Made by a program: the position numbers and the translations under genes. The notes beneath the pieces are model-generated. The model was not told the DNA's origin and ran no database searches. It saw only the letters and a program-made list of their open reading frames with translations. Positions 55,901 to 64,000 of a stretch of DNA of 64,000 nucleotides are shown here, one piece after another (position 1 is the stretch's first letter; each line of letters begins with the position of its first letter). The stretch comes from Branchipolynoe longqiensis (taxonomy: Eukaryota > Annelida > Polychaeta > Phyllodocida > Polynoidae), in the NCBI GenBank assembly GCA_030323885.1, contig CM059196.1, positions 36,620,481-36,684,480 on the forward strand. Reading direction: 5' to 3'.

Positions 55901-58900
55901 GATAAGGCCTGTATATACACCATGTTGTAGATGCCCTTCACGATGCATGTGTACGCCTCTGTGGAGAGCACAACATTTAATTGTAATTAGTTTATTTTTA
56001 ATATTATTAGAGAACTGTATCTATGAAATACTAAATTTTGTCGTGGGGGGGGGGGTGATGAAAATGGGAAATATTGCACATAGAGCGGGAATCGAACCCA
56101 TATCTCTTGCATGCAGTGTGCTAACCATTACACCACCTAGGCTCTCTCATGTCACCACCCTACCCACGTCTAGCTGGCTATGTGGCTCCTTGCCTGAGAG
56201 ATTAGTGCAGACTACTGCACATTTAACTATATTCTTGAACAAATTCATAGGATGAATAGTCAAATGAGTAGGGCACTCGCTTCCCGTATGGAAGGTCGTG
56301 GGTTCAATCCACACTCGAGTCAAACCAATGACGTACAAAATTTATACTTGTCGCTACCTGGTCTGGCGACATTAAAAGGAGCAATGTAATGTAGGTGACT
56401 AATATCTTCAGACAGTGCCCAAATTTCTTAGCAGTTCACTCTATATTATTTTTAGGTACTTTCATATTCGTGAAGAAAGATTATTTGTGGCTTTAGCTCC
56501 AGCTACACAGTACAGGATTGTAAAGAATGAGTATTTATCTTTGAAGCACCTAGAGGACAATGCATTGGCTTGTCACTAGTGACATGAATAGTCCAATGAT
56601 AGTCGGTCAGACAAACAACCAAAATCTATATTTAGCACAATGATATAATTGTTTAGAAGCTTGCAATGAAACATATAACACACTGGCATGGATATTCAAA
56701 CAGGAAGTCGGTTGAACAAACACACTCAATAGTCTATATACTGAGCACTTTCACATAATTTAAGGTCCGTACACATGTGAAGATATGGAATTCAAGGCTA
56801 TTTCAAATCTTTTCAAGGCTGCTTTAGATAGGAATTGAAGACTATTTTCATTTGGATTTAGTCCGAAATCGCCATTCGCTTTTCAAGACCTTGAAATGGG
56901 ACAAATGAAGTTCAAGACTTTCCAGGCCCCGTACAGACCCTAATAATTCCAACAAGCAAGCCGTGCTGATTTAGACGATTATTCGATGTAATTCAGGAGA
57001 ATTGTTGAAATGAATAAAGAACATGCTGAACCTACACGGCTGTTTTAACTCACCCCTGTCCAGCGTGCTGGGCATGGTCAGCACAAGCTGGATGAGGAGT
57101 GCTGATGGGTCCTTCAGGAGGAGAGGCACCTCTTCTGCACTTACTGAAGCGCTGTCACTGCGTACAGAGGAATCAAACCGGACACAGTCTTATGGGAGTG
57201 TGTAGGCGTAACAATAGCAACCGGCTAGATTCACGAATAGCATATGGCATACTATTAAGAGTTGGGTAGGAATGTTAAAGCTGCATAGTTCAATGAAAGC
57301 ATCACATTTTTTAAACAAAAACAATTATCTAAGTTTTATTCTAAATACCTAACTTAGATCCTAGCAATATCTAAAGTCATATCAGGAAGGGTATCGATTT
57401 ATGACAGTGCGCCCTCATGGCGACTTTATAGTGCTGCCCCACTGAGAGACAAGGCCACCAAGACCATGACCCAATATCTCACACAGTCACATTATCCTGA
57501 AACTGTGCTAACCAGTCTTTGTCCCATCCTATTAATGCTGAGCGCCAGGCTAGGTAGCGACAAGTATCAATTTTATAGGTGATTGGTTTGACTCGACCGG
57601 TAATTGAACTCCCGACCTTCCGCATGGGAAGCCTGCGCTCTACCGATTCAGCCACCGCATCCTTTTCGCATGACAGCACCTGAAGCCCAGGACCCATCTG
57701 TAATATACGTGTAGTGCCTAAAGCGGCTGGCCACCACGAGAGGTCACGAGTGGTCACCAAAGGTCACCGGGGTCACATGAGAGGTGTACTGGGAAATCAT
57801 GACCAAGAAATAAAGCAGTTAGTACAGGCAGCTCACCGACTCAGTACATCTTCTACCCCATCTGGTGCACCTACCTTGCTTGGTGCTGCTGGTTGATGGG
57901 TACCCCCGTGAGGTGGAACCACACGTCCGTGTAGGGCTTCGTCATCAGCACCTTACAGTGCATGCTTAAAACCTGCATCAAGGGCACTGAAAAAGAACAA
58001 CAATCACCACTCTATAACGATTACATTCCATTGGCACACGCACCCGTGAAAATAATAATAAGCTTGTTTTATTTAATGACGCCTCTAGAGCACACTCATT
58101 TTCATATCATCAGCTATTGGACGTCAAACATATGAGTCATTCTGACATATTGCTTTGGGGGAAACCCACTGCCACCACATAGGCTACTCTTTCCGATAAA
58201 CAGCAAGGGGTCTTTAATATGAACATTCCCACAGATGGGACAGCACATATCAGAGCCTTTGATGAACCAGTTGTGGACCACTGGTTAGAACGGAAAATAG
58301 CCCAAACTGCAAATGTGTCCACTGAGCAGGATCGATCGGATGATCCACACCTTCACAGGGGGACACTCTACTGCTTGAGCTACGTTCCGCCCCTTCACAC
58401 CTGTGAGAAATGCGACATACGCAAGGTCCAAGAGAAACTTGAAACCGCTCTAGATCTATGAGGATGGTTTCATATGCTGCAAACGTGTGCGTCATGTGCA
58501 TGCGTAAAATCGAAGCGCGTCATGTGGAAATGAGTAGACTTCTGTACACAAATCTGAATCAGGGAACCCCATATGACACCACAGAGGGAGTTTCCCGATA
58601 GCAAAATGGACATAATGAACCCCCCTACCCGCACCGCCACCAGCACACGACGTGAGTGAGTGAATGGGGTTTTACGTTCTAGCAACATGAGGCATCAGGA
58701 CAGCCGGTTGTGACAGTGGTTTATTACTTGTCCGCATCAGAAAAACACACTGCTCATAGTGCAAGTAAGGATTCTTACAAAGACACGCTGCATTTCGGTA
58801 AAGCTTCACGGTAATCTACCAAGCACAGCACATATTACGAGAAAGTATCATCGTAATCCACCAACTACAGCATGTATTACCAGTAAAGTATCACTGTAAT

Positions 58901-61900
58901 CTACCAACCACAGCACATAATACCAGTAAAGTATCATCATAATCTACCAACCACAGCACACATTACCAGTAAAGTATCACTGTAATCTACCAACCACAGC
59001 ACACATTACCAGTAAGGTAGCACTGTAATCTACCAACCACAGCACATAATACCAGTAAAGTATCATCGTAATCTACCAACCACAGCACACAGTACAAGTA
59101 AAGTATCACTGTAATCTACCAATCGCAGCACATATTACCAGGAAAGTATCATCATAATCTATCAACCACAGGACACATTACCAGTAAAGTATGACTGTAA
59201 TCTACCAAGCACAGCACACATTACCAGTAAGGTATCACTGTAATCTCCCAATTCCTTCACACATTCCCAGTTAAGTATCACTGTAATCAACCAATCATAA
59301 TGTTAATGCTTCTTACCCAGACAGATGCGTTTCTGTGAAGGTTTTGACTGAGGGATTAATAGTCCACGTCTCTGTTCGATTTCCAGCTCCAAGTTAGTCC
59401 TAAATAAGGAAAGAAAACAGAAAAAGTAAACACAATATTCATCATAGTCGGAAAATGTGTACGCTTCATCATTCATGTCACCAAAACCACCTGTGTAAAT
59501 TGCGCAAACTTAATTAGATAAATGCTCTAAAAGGAATGTCTACCCTCTACGAGGAGAAATTGGTGTTAACCTTTTTTTAAAAAAATCTCTATGGGTAAAA
59601 TGTAGTTGTTTTTTAATGTACAAAAGTTGTTGTTTTGTTAACCGAATAGTATAAGTAATATTTCATTGGAATAAACAAAACTAAGTATTCATTGCATATT
59701 CATAATATATAAGTCATAATATGACAAAAATAAAAAGTTTTATTTTACTAAGTTATAATTGCTCCATATGGGAGTTCATGCCGAAGGTCTCTGCGATATG
59801 GATATTTATAAACTTTCAAACCGGGTCCAGCATCATTGGTACAAACTAGAATCTATATTAAAATATAATTGGCTTTAGCAATATACAATGTCGGATTGGG
59901 TCAAGTGAGATATCAGTTGTATCGGACTGAGTTAGCTCATTGTTGAAATGGATCATGATGCTGTCGGTCGCAATGCGACAAAGACTGCTTTCATTACTTG
60001 ACTGCCGCTCTCCATTTAGCTCTCTGCTGTGAGAGTTGCGTTCATGAGTCGGTCTTAATGTCACATTTCATGAAAGCTGCCTGCAAAAGTGTTGAAGTGC
60101 TGCTGGCTTTTGCAAGTTACCAGCGGCACTCTCTCGGGGAGCAAATAGAGGTTTCACACCGGCAAGAACATGTCAAGACAGGCGCAAAACTATTTGTCCC
60201 TGCAGTGGCTGGTCGGGAGATGTTGGGAGTTCCATACATCAACCGCCCTTAATGCTGCCACAGTGACATGGTTTTCTGTTTAGGGTTTGCTCCCTTAGCC
60301 TTCGGTTCTGTCAAGGACCTGTACCACAAGGCAGTGGTTTACAACTCTGCAAGGCAGGGGCGTCAAACTCCCTGAGGTATTGCTATACCTGCATACCATA
60401 TTGAAATGGATAACACCCCTGAAAATGGGTTATCAACACAGCATTTAACATTTAATAAAATCATGTTACAGGTTATCTGTCAGTTTCGTTTTACAGAATT
60501 CAGCCACCACGAGATTACTTGCAGAACTCTAAAGCTACTAATAACTGGTATATTGGAAAAGACCATATGCATGTTACTATTCCTTAAATTTATCATGATC
60601 ATGATGATCATGATGATCATTGCTATTATATTTCTTTTACTCCTTGAAAAACAGTATGTGTTACTACTAACATAGGGTGGTATTGTAAAGAAAAGAATGC
60701 TCTGCCTACAGCAGTTTTCGAACCCAGACTTGTGTCATTCCTGGGCTAGCGTCCTAATCATTAGACTATCTAGGCTTCCTGGTGGAATCAAATTGCCTCC
60801 ACCTACTTGCTTGTGAGGACATCCAACGTCAATCATAAAACTATGCTTTTAATTGATTAAATTTGACATTTAATTCAATCGCGAAAACAAGATGAGGGCG
60901 AGAACATTGGCGGTTTTACATCACAACGGAGCAGACAAACAGAAGGACGGACAGCTGAGTGCGATTAAACTCGATATTTAATTCAACTTGTGAAATTAAG
61001 ATGAGGGCGAGAACATTTACAGGTTTACCTCAGAACGGAGCAGACAAACAGAAGGACGGACTCAGCCAAGTGCGAATAAATTTGACAATTAATTCAATTA
61101 GCGAAATTAAGATGAGGGCGAGAACATTGATGGTTTACCTGAGAACGGAGCAGACAAACAGAAGGACGGACTCTGCTGAGTGTGAATAAATCTGACAATT
61201 AATTCAATTCGTGAAATTAAGATGAGGGCGAGCACATTGGCGGTTTTACCTGAGAACGGAGCAGACAAACAGAAGGACGGACTCTGCCGAGTGCGACTTG
61301 CAGCAGGTGTTGTACTTCGGGTAGGTGGCAGTTGTGAGGTTCTCCATCACATTGCCCATAGCGTTCGTCAGCGTGGAACCCTAGAAAAGAAAGAGTGACT
61401 TTAAAACCACCAAACAGCAAGGATTAGTCATTAACCCAACGAGAGAACACTTATTTTAAGGGTACAGCATAGATACTTCTCCCTCCTACCCATGAGGTTG
61501 AGTTTTCCTAATTGAAGCATATTCGCCTCATATTGGTAAGAAAGACATATCTGTCGAGGAATTAGAGACCTTTCAAGTCTACTTTAATCAGATTTAAGGC
61601 CTTGACAACATTTGATCAGCTCAACTGAAATGCAATGCTATGACCCCGGTGACGGTGTGTGTGAGGGGCTCACCGGTGTGCTGGGGCGCTGCTCCATCGT
61701 CTGCCCAATTTGGATGACCAGGTCCCGCTGTGTTTTGGGCAGCAGCTTCACTACGGCCGGCCCCAAGTCGGGCGCGATCGGCAGGGCCGTGTTGGCGAGC
61801 TGCCGACAGAGGGGGCACCAGTACTCGCCCCGACTCACCTGCAGGCTCGTCACCTGTTGTGTCTGCAAGTCAACGCGCAGGTACAAAGCGATGAACAAGG

Positions 61901-62726
61901 CAGGTCTCAATTACAAAGCAATGAACAAGTCAATGCGCAGTTACAAAGCGATGAACAATGCTGGCCTCAGTTATTCTTAGTTACAGGGTGCTGAACAAGT
62001 CAAGTCTCAGTTCTGAACAAGGCAAGCCTCAATTCTCAGTTACAGGGTGCTTACAAGGCAGGCCTCAGTTCTCTGGTACAAGGTTCTGAACAAGTCAAGC
62101 CTCAATTACAAAGCGATGAACAAGGCAAGCCTCAGTTCTTAGCTACAGGGTGCTGAACAAGTCAAGCCTCAATTACAAAGCGATGAACAATGCAAGCCCC
62201 AGTTTTTAGTTACAGGGTACTGAATAAGGAATCAGTTCTACGATACAAGGTGCTGAACAAGTCAATCCTTAGTTACAAAGTGCGATGAACAAGGCAAGCC
62301 TTAGTCTTTAGTTACAGGGTGATGAAACAAGTCAAGCTTCGTGTCCATGGTGCTAAACAAGACAAACCTCAACTACAAGTTGCTGAACAAGCTAAGTCTC
62401 AGCTAGAAGCTGTTATGTATTGTCTACAGCAAATAAAAGGGAAAGGGGCATTCCAAAGGTTTGAGGAATGTACATCACTGATTGCAGCGCACATATATAT
62501 CGTACTTATGTTAAATAACTCTGTAAGAATATCCAGTGTGCAACATAGTTTCTTAAATAGCTGTTTAGTCAGGATGTAATGTAATGTGTGGCTTTTAACT
62601 TCTTTAAGCTCTTACCTTCAGTGATTCCATGTAGGAAGTGTGACAGTCGAGGTGGACGTAATGTCCACAGGTCTGAGCAAACACTCCACCCTGCCACCCG
62701 ATATTCACGGACAGTAGACACGATAC
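48236..62726 (-). CDS. UBR3: E3 ubiquitin-protein ligase UBR3, C-terminal part (13 exons)
   Basis: Exons in transcript order: 62726-62616, 61862-61674, 61380-61250, 59399-59317, 57986-57875, 57157-57054, 55958-55840, 53832-53728, 52994-52860, 51863-51681, 50791-50582, 49833-49694, 48353-48236. They sum to 1740 nt (579 residues plus TGA) and every phase and GT-AG pair closes. The protein carries the latter part of the RING-type zinc finger (CGHYVHLDCHTSYMESLK, then GEYWCPLCRQLAN), GSTLTNAMGNVMENLTT, TNLELEIEQ, the Cys-rich segment CTNCSSVPKEPALCLVC, and the C-terminal WGSVYLDEHGEED...RGKPLYLSNERY. This order is that of UBR3 rather than UBR1/UBR2. UBR3 transfers ubiquitin to substrates in the cytosol. 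The UBR box and N-terminal two thirds lie beyond the right edge. The gene runs tail-to-tail with CDK5. Confidence 0.95.
48806..49580. repeat. 41-bp minisatellite, about 19 copies, UBR3 last intron
   Basis: Unit GACAAGATAGCTAGACACTC/TGTAAGCCTTTGGTCTGACCA, highly regular with single-base variants. Confidence 0.95.
49694..49833 (-). CDS. UBR3: UBR3 penultimate exon
   Basis: 140 nt: HAIDCGGGTGMFLIVNSSMI, VVISGRRATLWGSVYLDEHG, EEDKEL plus two bases of Lys. The WGSVYLDEHGEED block is a UBR3 hallmark. Acceptor TCCTGCAG, donor GTAAGC. Confidence 0.96.
49914..50385. repeat. (GT)n and GAGAGAGCGAAGTAGGGA arrays
   Basis: A GT microsatellite at 49914-49962, short AT runs near 50010-50040, then a purine-rich 16-18-bp array at 50128-50385, all within one UBR3 intron. 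Confidence 0.88.
50582..50791 (-). CDS. UBR3: UBR3 exon (Cys-rich, CLVC/CC)
   Basis: 70 codons, ILLMMPVRWETPVLFSLPSR, then YDEIFQHYRKRMCTNCSSVP, KEPALCLVCAALVCF and CCRQQGISEAVQ. The regularly spaced cysteines belong to the C-terminal zinc-binding region of UBR ligases. Acceptor TTGGCAG, donor GTAAAG. Confidence 0.95.
51147..51628 (-). mobile_element. Two SINE family 1 copies in a UBR3 intron
   Basis: 51147-51444 and 51457-51628 are adjacent minus-strand copies. Their heads have diverged (GGTAGAGCGCAAACTTTC), suggesting a different subfamily from the CDK5 copies. Confidence 0.8.
51681..51863 (-). CDS. UBR3: UBR3 exon (ETANEYFALC...)
   Basis: 61 codons, ETANEYFALCEYLQMVAAPG to NSTTAR, phase 0. 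Acceptor TTTCCTCAG, donor GTGAGA. Confidence 0.92.
51915..52848. mobile_element. MITE family B copy expanded by an internal minisatellite
   Basis: The left end CTGCATAGTCTGATGAAAGC is at 51915 and the right end, AGAGCCATCGAACTGTGCAGG, lies at about 52824-52844. Between about 52155 and 52815 lies a 28-bp-type array whose unit (CAGTATGATCAACCTAAT) is related to the element's own sequence. The right end reaches to within about 12 bp of the UBR3 donor at 52859. Confidence 0.72.
52155..52815. repeat. 28-bp-type minisatellite
   Basis: Units CAGTATGATCAACCTAATAT/GTCAATCT, alternating with shorter variants. It lies inside a family B MITE (51915-52848). Confidence 0.9.
52860..52994 (-). CDS. UBR3: UBR3 exon (LTHSVWSPQS...)
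   Basis: 45 codons, LTHSVWSPQSVESSMEELCL to APAET, phase 0. The donor GTACGG is unusual but is the only GT that keeps the next exon in phase. A MITE terminus lies about 12 bp downstream of this donor. Confidence 0.85.
53255..53460. repeat. 22-bp minisatellite, ATTGGTATTATCATTCATTATC
   Basis: About seven units in the UBR3 intron between 52995 and 53727, passing into simple ATT/ATC sequence. Confidence 0.88.
53728..53832 (-). CDS. UBR3: UBR3 exon (AGFGSLGGLM...)
   Basis: 35 codons, AGFGSLGGLMAHVILHLSQS to VHPPA, phase 0 on both sides. Acceptor ATTGACAG, donor GTGAGT. Confidence 0.9.
53895..55480. repeat. 98-bp higher-order minisatellite
   Basis: A 98-bp unit is itself made of related parts (GCCCATTTGAAATCACTCC GCTGACTTATG and GACCCATTTGAAATCACTCC ACTGGCC), followed by TACTCAGCCTATTTATTACA. 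Regular in the middle (about 54060-55100), decayed at both edges. Confidence 0.93.
55487..55735. mobile_element. Foldback MITE in a UBR3 intron
   Basis: Left GGCCCATTTATAGTTTTGACG and right CATCAAAACTATTAACGGGG are inverted, with inner GACGGCGCAA repeats. It sits at the end of the 98-bp minisatellite. Confidence 0.65.
55840..55958 (-). CDS. UBR3: UBR3 exon (AYTCIVKGIY...)
   Basis: 119 nt; the leading two bases complete Glu, then AYTCIVKGIYNMVYIQALSV and ISCRFCEEERLAWKSQVKE. Acceptor CTCCACAG, donor GTCAGT. Confidence 0.92.
56764..56944. mobile_element. MITE family D, second copy
   Basis: Inverted relative to 25545-25831: GGTCCGTACACATGTGAAG to GGCCCCGTACAGACC, with matching interior TTGAAGACTATTTTCATTTG. 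Confidence 0.75.
57054..57157 (-). CDS. UBR3: UBR3 exon (DSASVSAEEV...)
   Basis: 104 nt encoding DSASVSAEEVPLLLKDPSAL and LIQLVLTMPSTLDR, with one base of a Glu codon at the end. The LLLxDPSALLxxLVLTxP pattern is characteristic of UBR3. Donor GTGAGT. Confidence 0.93.
57356..57660 (-). mobile_element. SINE family 1 copy in a UBR3 intron
   Basis: Same subfamily as 51147-51628, inserted into a family B MITE end. Partial copies of the family also lie at 34086-34137, 56245-56382, 58667-58716 and 62920-62985 (tail only, GATGTTGCTAGGACGTAAAA). Confidence 0.8.
57875..57986 (-). CDS. UBR3: UBR3 exon (PLMQVLSMHC...)
   Basis: 112 nt: completes a split Val codon, then PLMQVLSMHCKVLMTKPYTD and VWFHLTGVPINQQHQA, ending two bases into a Ser codon. 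Acceptor TTTTTCAG, donor GTAGGT. Confidence 0.9.
58059..58397 (-). mobile_element. SINE family 2, full length, in a UBR3 intron
   Basis: Minus-strand copy with head GGGGCGGAACGTAGCTCAAG and tail TTAAATAAAACAAGC. Confidence 0.85.
58770..59290. repeat. 43-bp minisatellite, about 12 copies
   Basis: Unit ACCAGTAAAGTATCACTGTA/ATCTACCAACCACAGCACACATT, in the UBR3 intron ending at 59316. Confidence 0.93.
59317..59399 (-). CDS. UBR3: UBR3 exon (TNLELEIEQ...)
   Basis: 83 nt; completes the split Arg codon and reads TNLELEIEQRRGLLIPQ to QKRICL. Acceptor TTATTTAG, donor GTAAGA. The matching human segment also continues from an Arg into TNLELE. Confidence 0.92.
59400..60849. other. UBR3 intron, unclassified part
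   Basis: Contains an 84-codon plus-strand open frame (59998-60252), short and unrecognised, and a SINE family 3 remnant near 60715-60782. Confidence 0.4.
60850..61290. repeat. 110-bp tandem repeat that includes a UBR3 exon end and donor
   Basis: Four units at spacings of 109, 110 and 111 bp, marked by GCAGACAAACAGAAGGACGG at 60931, 61040, 61150 and 61261. The last is the real 3' end of exon 61380-61250. On the minus strand each unit carries the exon tail sequence; the two nearest copies retain CAG|GTAAAC- or GAG|GTAAAC-like donors, the farthest has lost it. Confidence 0.9.
61250..61380 (-). CDS. UBR3: UBR3 exon (GSTLTNAM...)
   Basis: Encodes GSTLTNAMGNVMENLTTATY through SAESVLLFVCSVL plus two bases of an Arg codon. 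The donor is AG|GTAAAA. The last part of this exon with its donor is tandemly repeated three more times in the downstream intron. Confidence 0.95.
61674..61862 (-). CDS. UBR3: UBR3 exon (RING final Cys pair)
   Basis: 63 codons beginning TQQVTSLQVSRGEYWCPLCR. CPLC provides the last RING Cys pair. It ends QRPSTP before donor GTGAGC. Phase 0 on both sides. Confidence 0.95.
61870..62400. repeat. Irregular 38-45-bp minisatellite
   Basis: Units with TACAAAGCGATGAACAAGGC, AAGCCTCAGTT and TACAGGGTGCTGAACAAGTC in shuffled order, next to the RING exon acceptor at 61863. Confidence 0.85.
62616..62726 (-). CDS. UBR3: UBR3 exon (RING zinc-binding part 1)
   Basis: First UBR3 exon in the window: 37 codons, VSCLLSVNIGWQGGVFAQ then TCGHYVHLDCHTSYMESLK. 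The C-x-H-x2-H-x2-C arrangement is the central ligand set of a RING-H2-type finger. Phase 0 on both sides; donor GTAAGA. Confidence 0.93.
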
Positions 62727-64000
62727 CTGTCGAGTAACATGCACACTTACCATTATTTCAAAAACACTCTTGTAAAGATTCCTCTTTTACCATTGTAGTG
62801 AATCGATTTCTTCTCTTCTTTAAAGCCAATATCAAATCAATAATATTCTATAATGTTAGAACTTACTATATTTGTTTCTTTGGAATTACCTAATTTTGGC
62901 TCAGTTCTCACTATTACGACCCCGTCCTGATATGACCTTAGATGTTGCTAGGACGTAAAACAACAACAAACAAACAAACAAACACTATTACGAATAGGAA
63001 AAACTGAACTCAATCTTTTCGGGAATTGTTCTGTGTATTTTCAAGTTTACACTAGATCAAAGTTAAGCAATGTTGTGCCTCATCAGTACCTGAATGCATG
63101 ACCGCTAAAAATACGAGGTGTCAGAGTAATCTTTATACATGTAAAGACTAGGTCTCCATAAAGTAAAGTTGAATCCTTCCTCCAACTAATAGATTTACCA
63201 CCTGTTGTGGTCACCAGTATGTAAAGTCTACAGCTACAAAGAGAAAGGAAGAGTATAAAGTGTGAAAGAAGAGAGAGAGTCAAGCCCTCTGGTTTAGTAT
63301 TTATATGGTATATGGTACATGGATTCAGTGTAGAGTATCACCCCACCCTGTTCCAACAATAAGAAACATGCATTCGTGGTCCCCATAGTTACCAGTGACC
63401 TGCCCACCACCCACCAAGCTGTGTGGCCCCCCTGGCCACCACCTTGGGCCAGGGGGGCCACACAGCTTGGTGGGCCGACAAGGACCCGTTGAGCCTTAGT
63501 GTGTTGATCCTGACTAGCAGAGGGGGGAGGGGGTAGGCTCTGAGTGCCCCTTACACACAGCCCTGGCAGCACCACTATGTATAATTACATCTCAATCAGG
63601 CACCACCAGCACCTACATATACACATACATGCACCTGGTCATATACCCGATCAGTAATAGAACATTTGCAATCCCCCACCAATGCATTAAATCGGTATAT
63701 TTTCCATAAAGGCATATAGGCTAATAGAATAGTAGCAGATAAGCAAAGTAATGCAACATTTCTTGGATGAGCCTTTCTTTTTTTTTGCTATCATTAAATA
63801 GTTTATTCCTCGAGGAAAGAATTCCATTAGTGCAAACGGTTCTTCGATTGTTCACTGTATCAATCTGTAGTATATATTTAAATGAGAATGCAAAATGCAA
63901 TTTAATACAATTATAATGAAGCATATCAAGACACAATTCTAAACTATACGGATGTCAACATCTGTGAACAGAACTGACAAGTTTAAGACAAATTGTGATA
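62727..64000. other. UBR3: Upstream UBR3 intron at the window edge
   Basis: No further UBR3 exon found; the first RING cysteines must be encoded beyond 64000 or in an unrecognised short exon. Holds a SINE tail (62920-62985), the perfect hairpin (63410-63474) and the repeat at 63524-63632. Confidence 0.45.
63410..63474. repeat. Perfect 28-bp inverted repeat, 9-nt loop
   Basis: Arms 63410-63437 and 63447-63474 are exact complements (CCCACCAAGCTGTGTGGCCC... and its reverse). GC-rich, inside an upstream UBR3 intron. No flanking element recognised. Confidence 0.85.

Noticed and set aside
59998..60252. 84-codon open frame in a UBR3 intron, opposite strand
   Set aside because: No recognised domain, splice context or neighbouring exons; length is within chance expectation.

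Overview
The window is animal nuclear DNA: genes split into many small exons with GT-AG introns, tRNA-derived SINEs, many MITEs, LTR, non-LTR and DIRS-type retroelements, and abundant minisatellites. The encoded proteins are metazoan, and the repeat style, especially a SINE ending near CGTCCTAGCAACATC, suggests a mollusc, probably a marine gastropod. That placement is an inference.

Three host genes were assembled by hand from exons whose splice phases close exactly. (1) On the minus strand, 7331 to 1382, are the first two coding exons of a Gly/Pro/Met/Gln-rich protein beginning MAARPAPGYP. It is most likely a SMARCD/BAF60-like SWI/SNF subunit; the gene runs off the left edge. (2) On the plus strand, 7399-28194, is a complete nine-exon CDK5 (296 residues). 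Its ATG lies 67 bp from the ATG of gene 1, head to head. (3) On the minus strand, 62726 to 48236, are the last 13 coding exons (579 residues plus stop) of the E3 ubiquitin ligase UBR3; its 5' part lies beyond the right edge. CDK5 and UBR3 converge on a 20-kb repeat-filled intergenic region (28195-48235).

Layout. 1-7223: SMARCD-like intron and flank, with MITEs, a SINE and a 2.8-kb composite element carrying two different tandem arrays. 7436-14581: CDK5 intron 1, with MITEs and an almost intact Ty3/Gypsy (Mag-like) element with identical 99-bp LTRs and a 5-bp target duplication. 14582-28194: remaining CDK5 exons, with a truncated LINE, a 32-bp minisatellite and nested SINE/MITE insertions. 28195-47570: MITEs, SINEs, a DIRS-type tyrosine recombinase fragment split by a TTAA-targeting MITE, and a minisatellite. 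47570-62726: UBR3, most of whose introns each hold a different minisatellite; a CACCC-type array starts at its stop codon. 62727-64000: upstream UBR3 intron, no exon recognised.

Functionally, CDK5 is a p35/p39-activated neuronal serine/threonine kinase, SMARCD proteins are chromatin-remodelling subunits, and UBR3 is a RING ubiquitin ligase. Nothing in the sequence says they share a pathway; the only direct regulatory link visible is the very short shared promoter of genes 1 and 2. No prokaryotic features, CRISPR, rRNA or functional tRNA gene were found.
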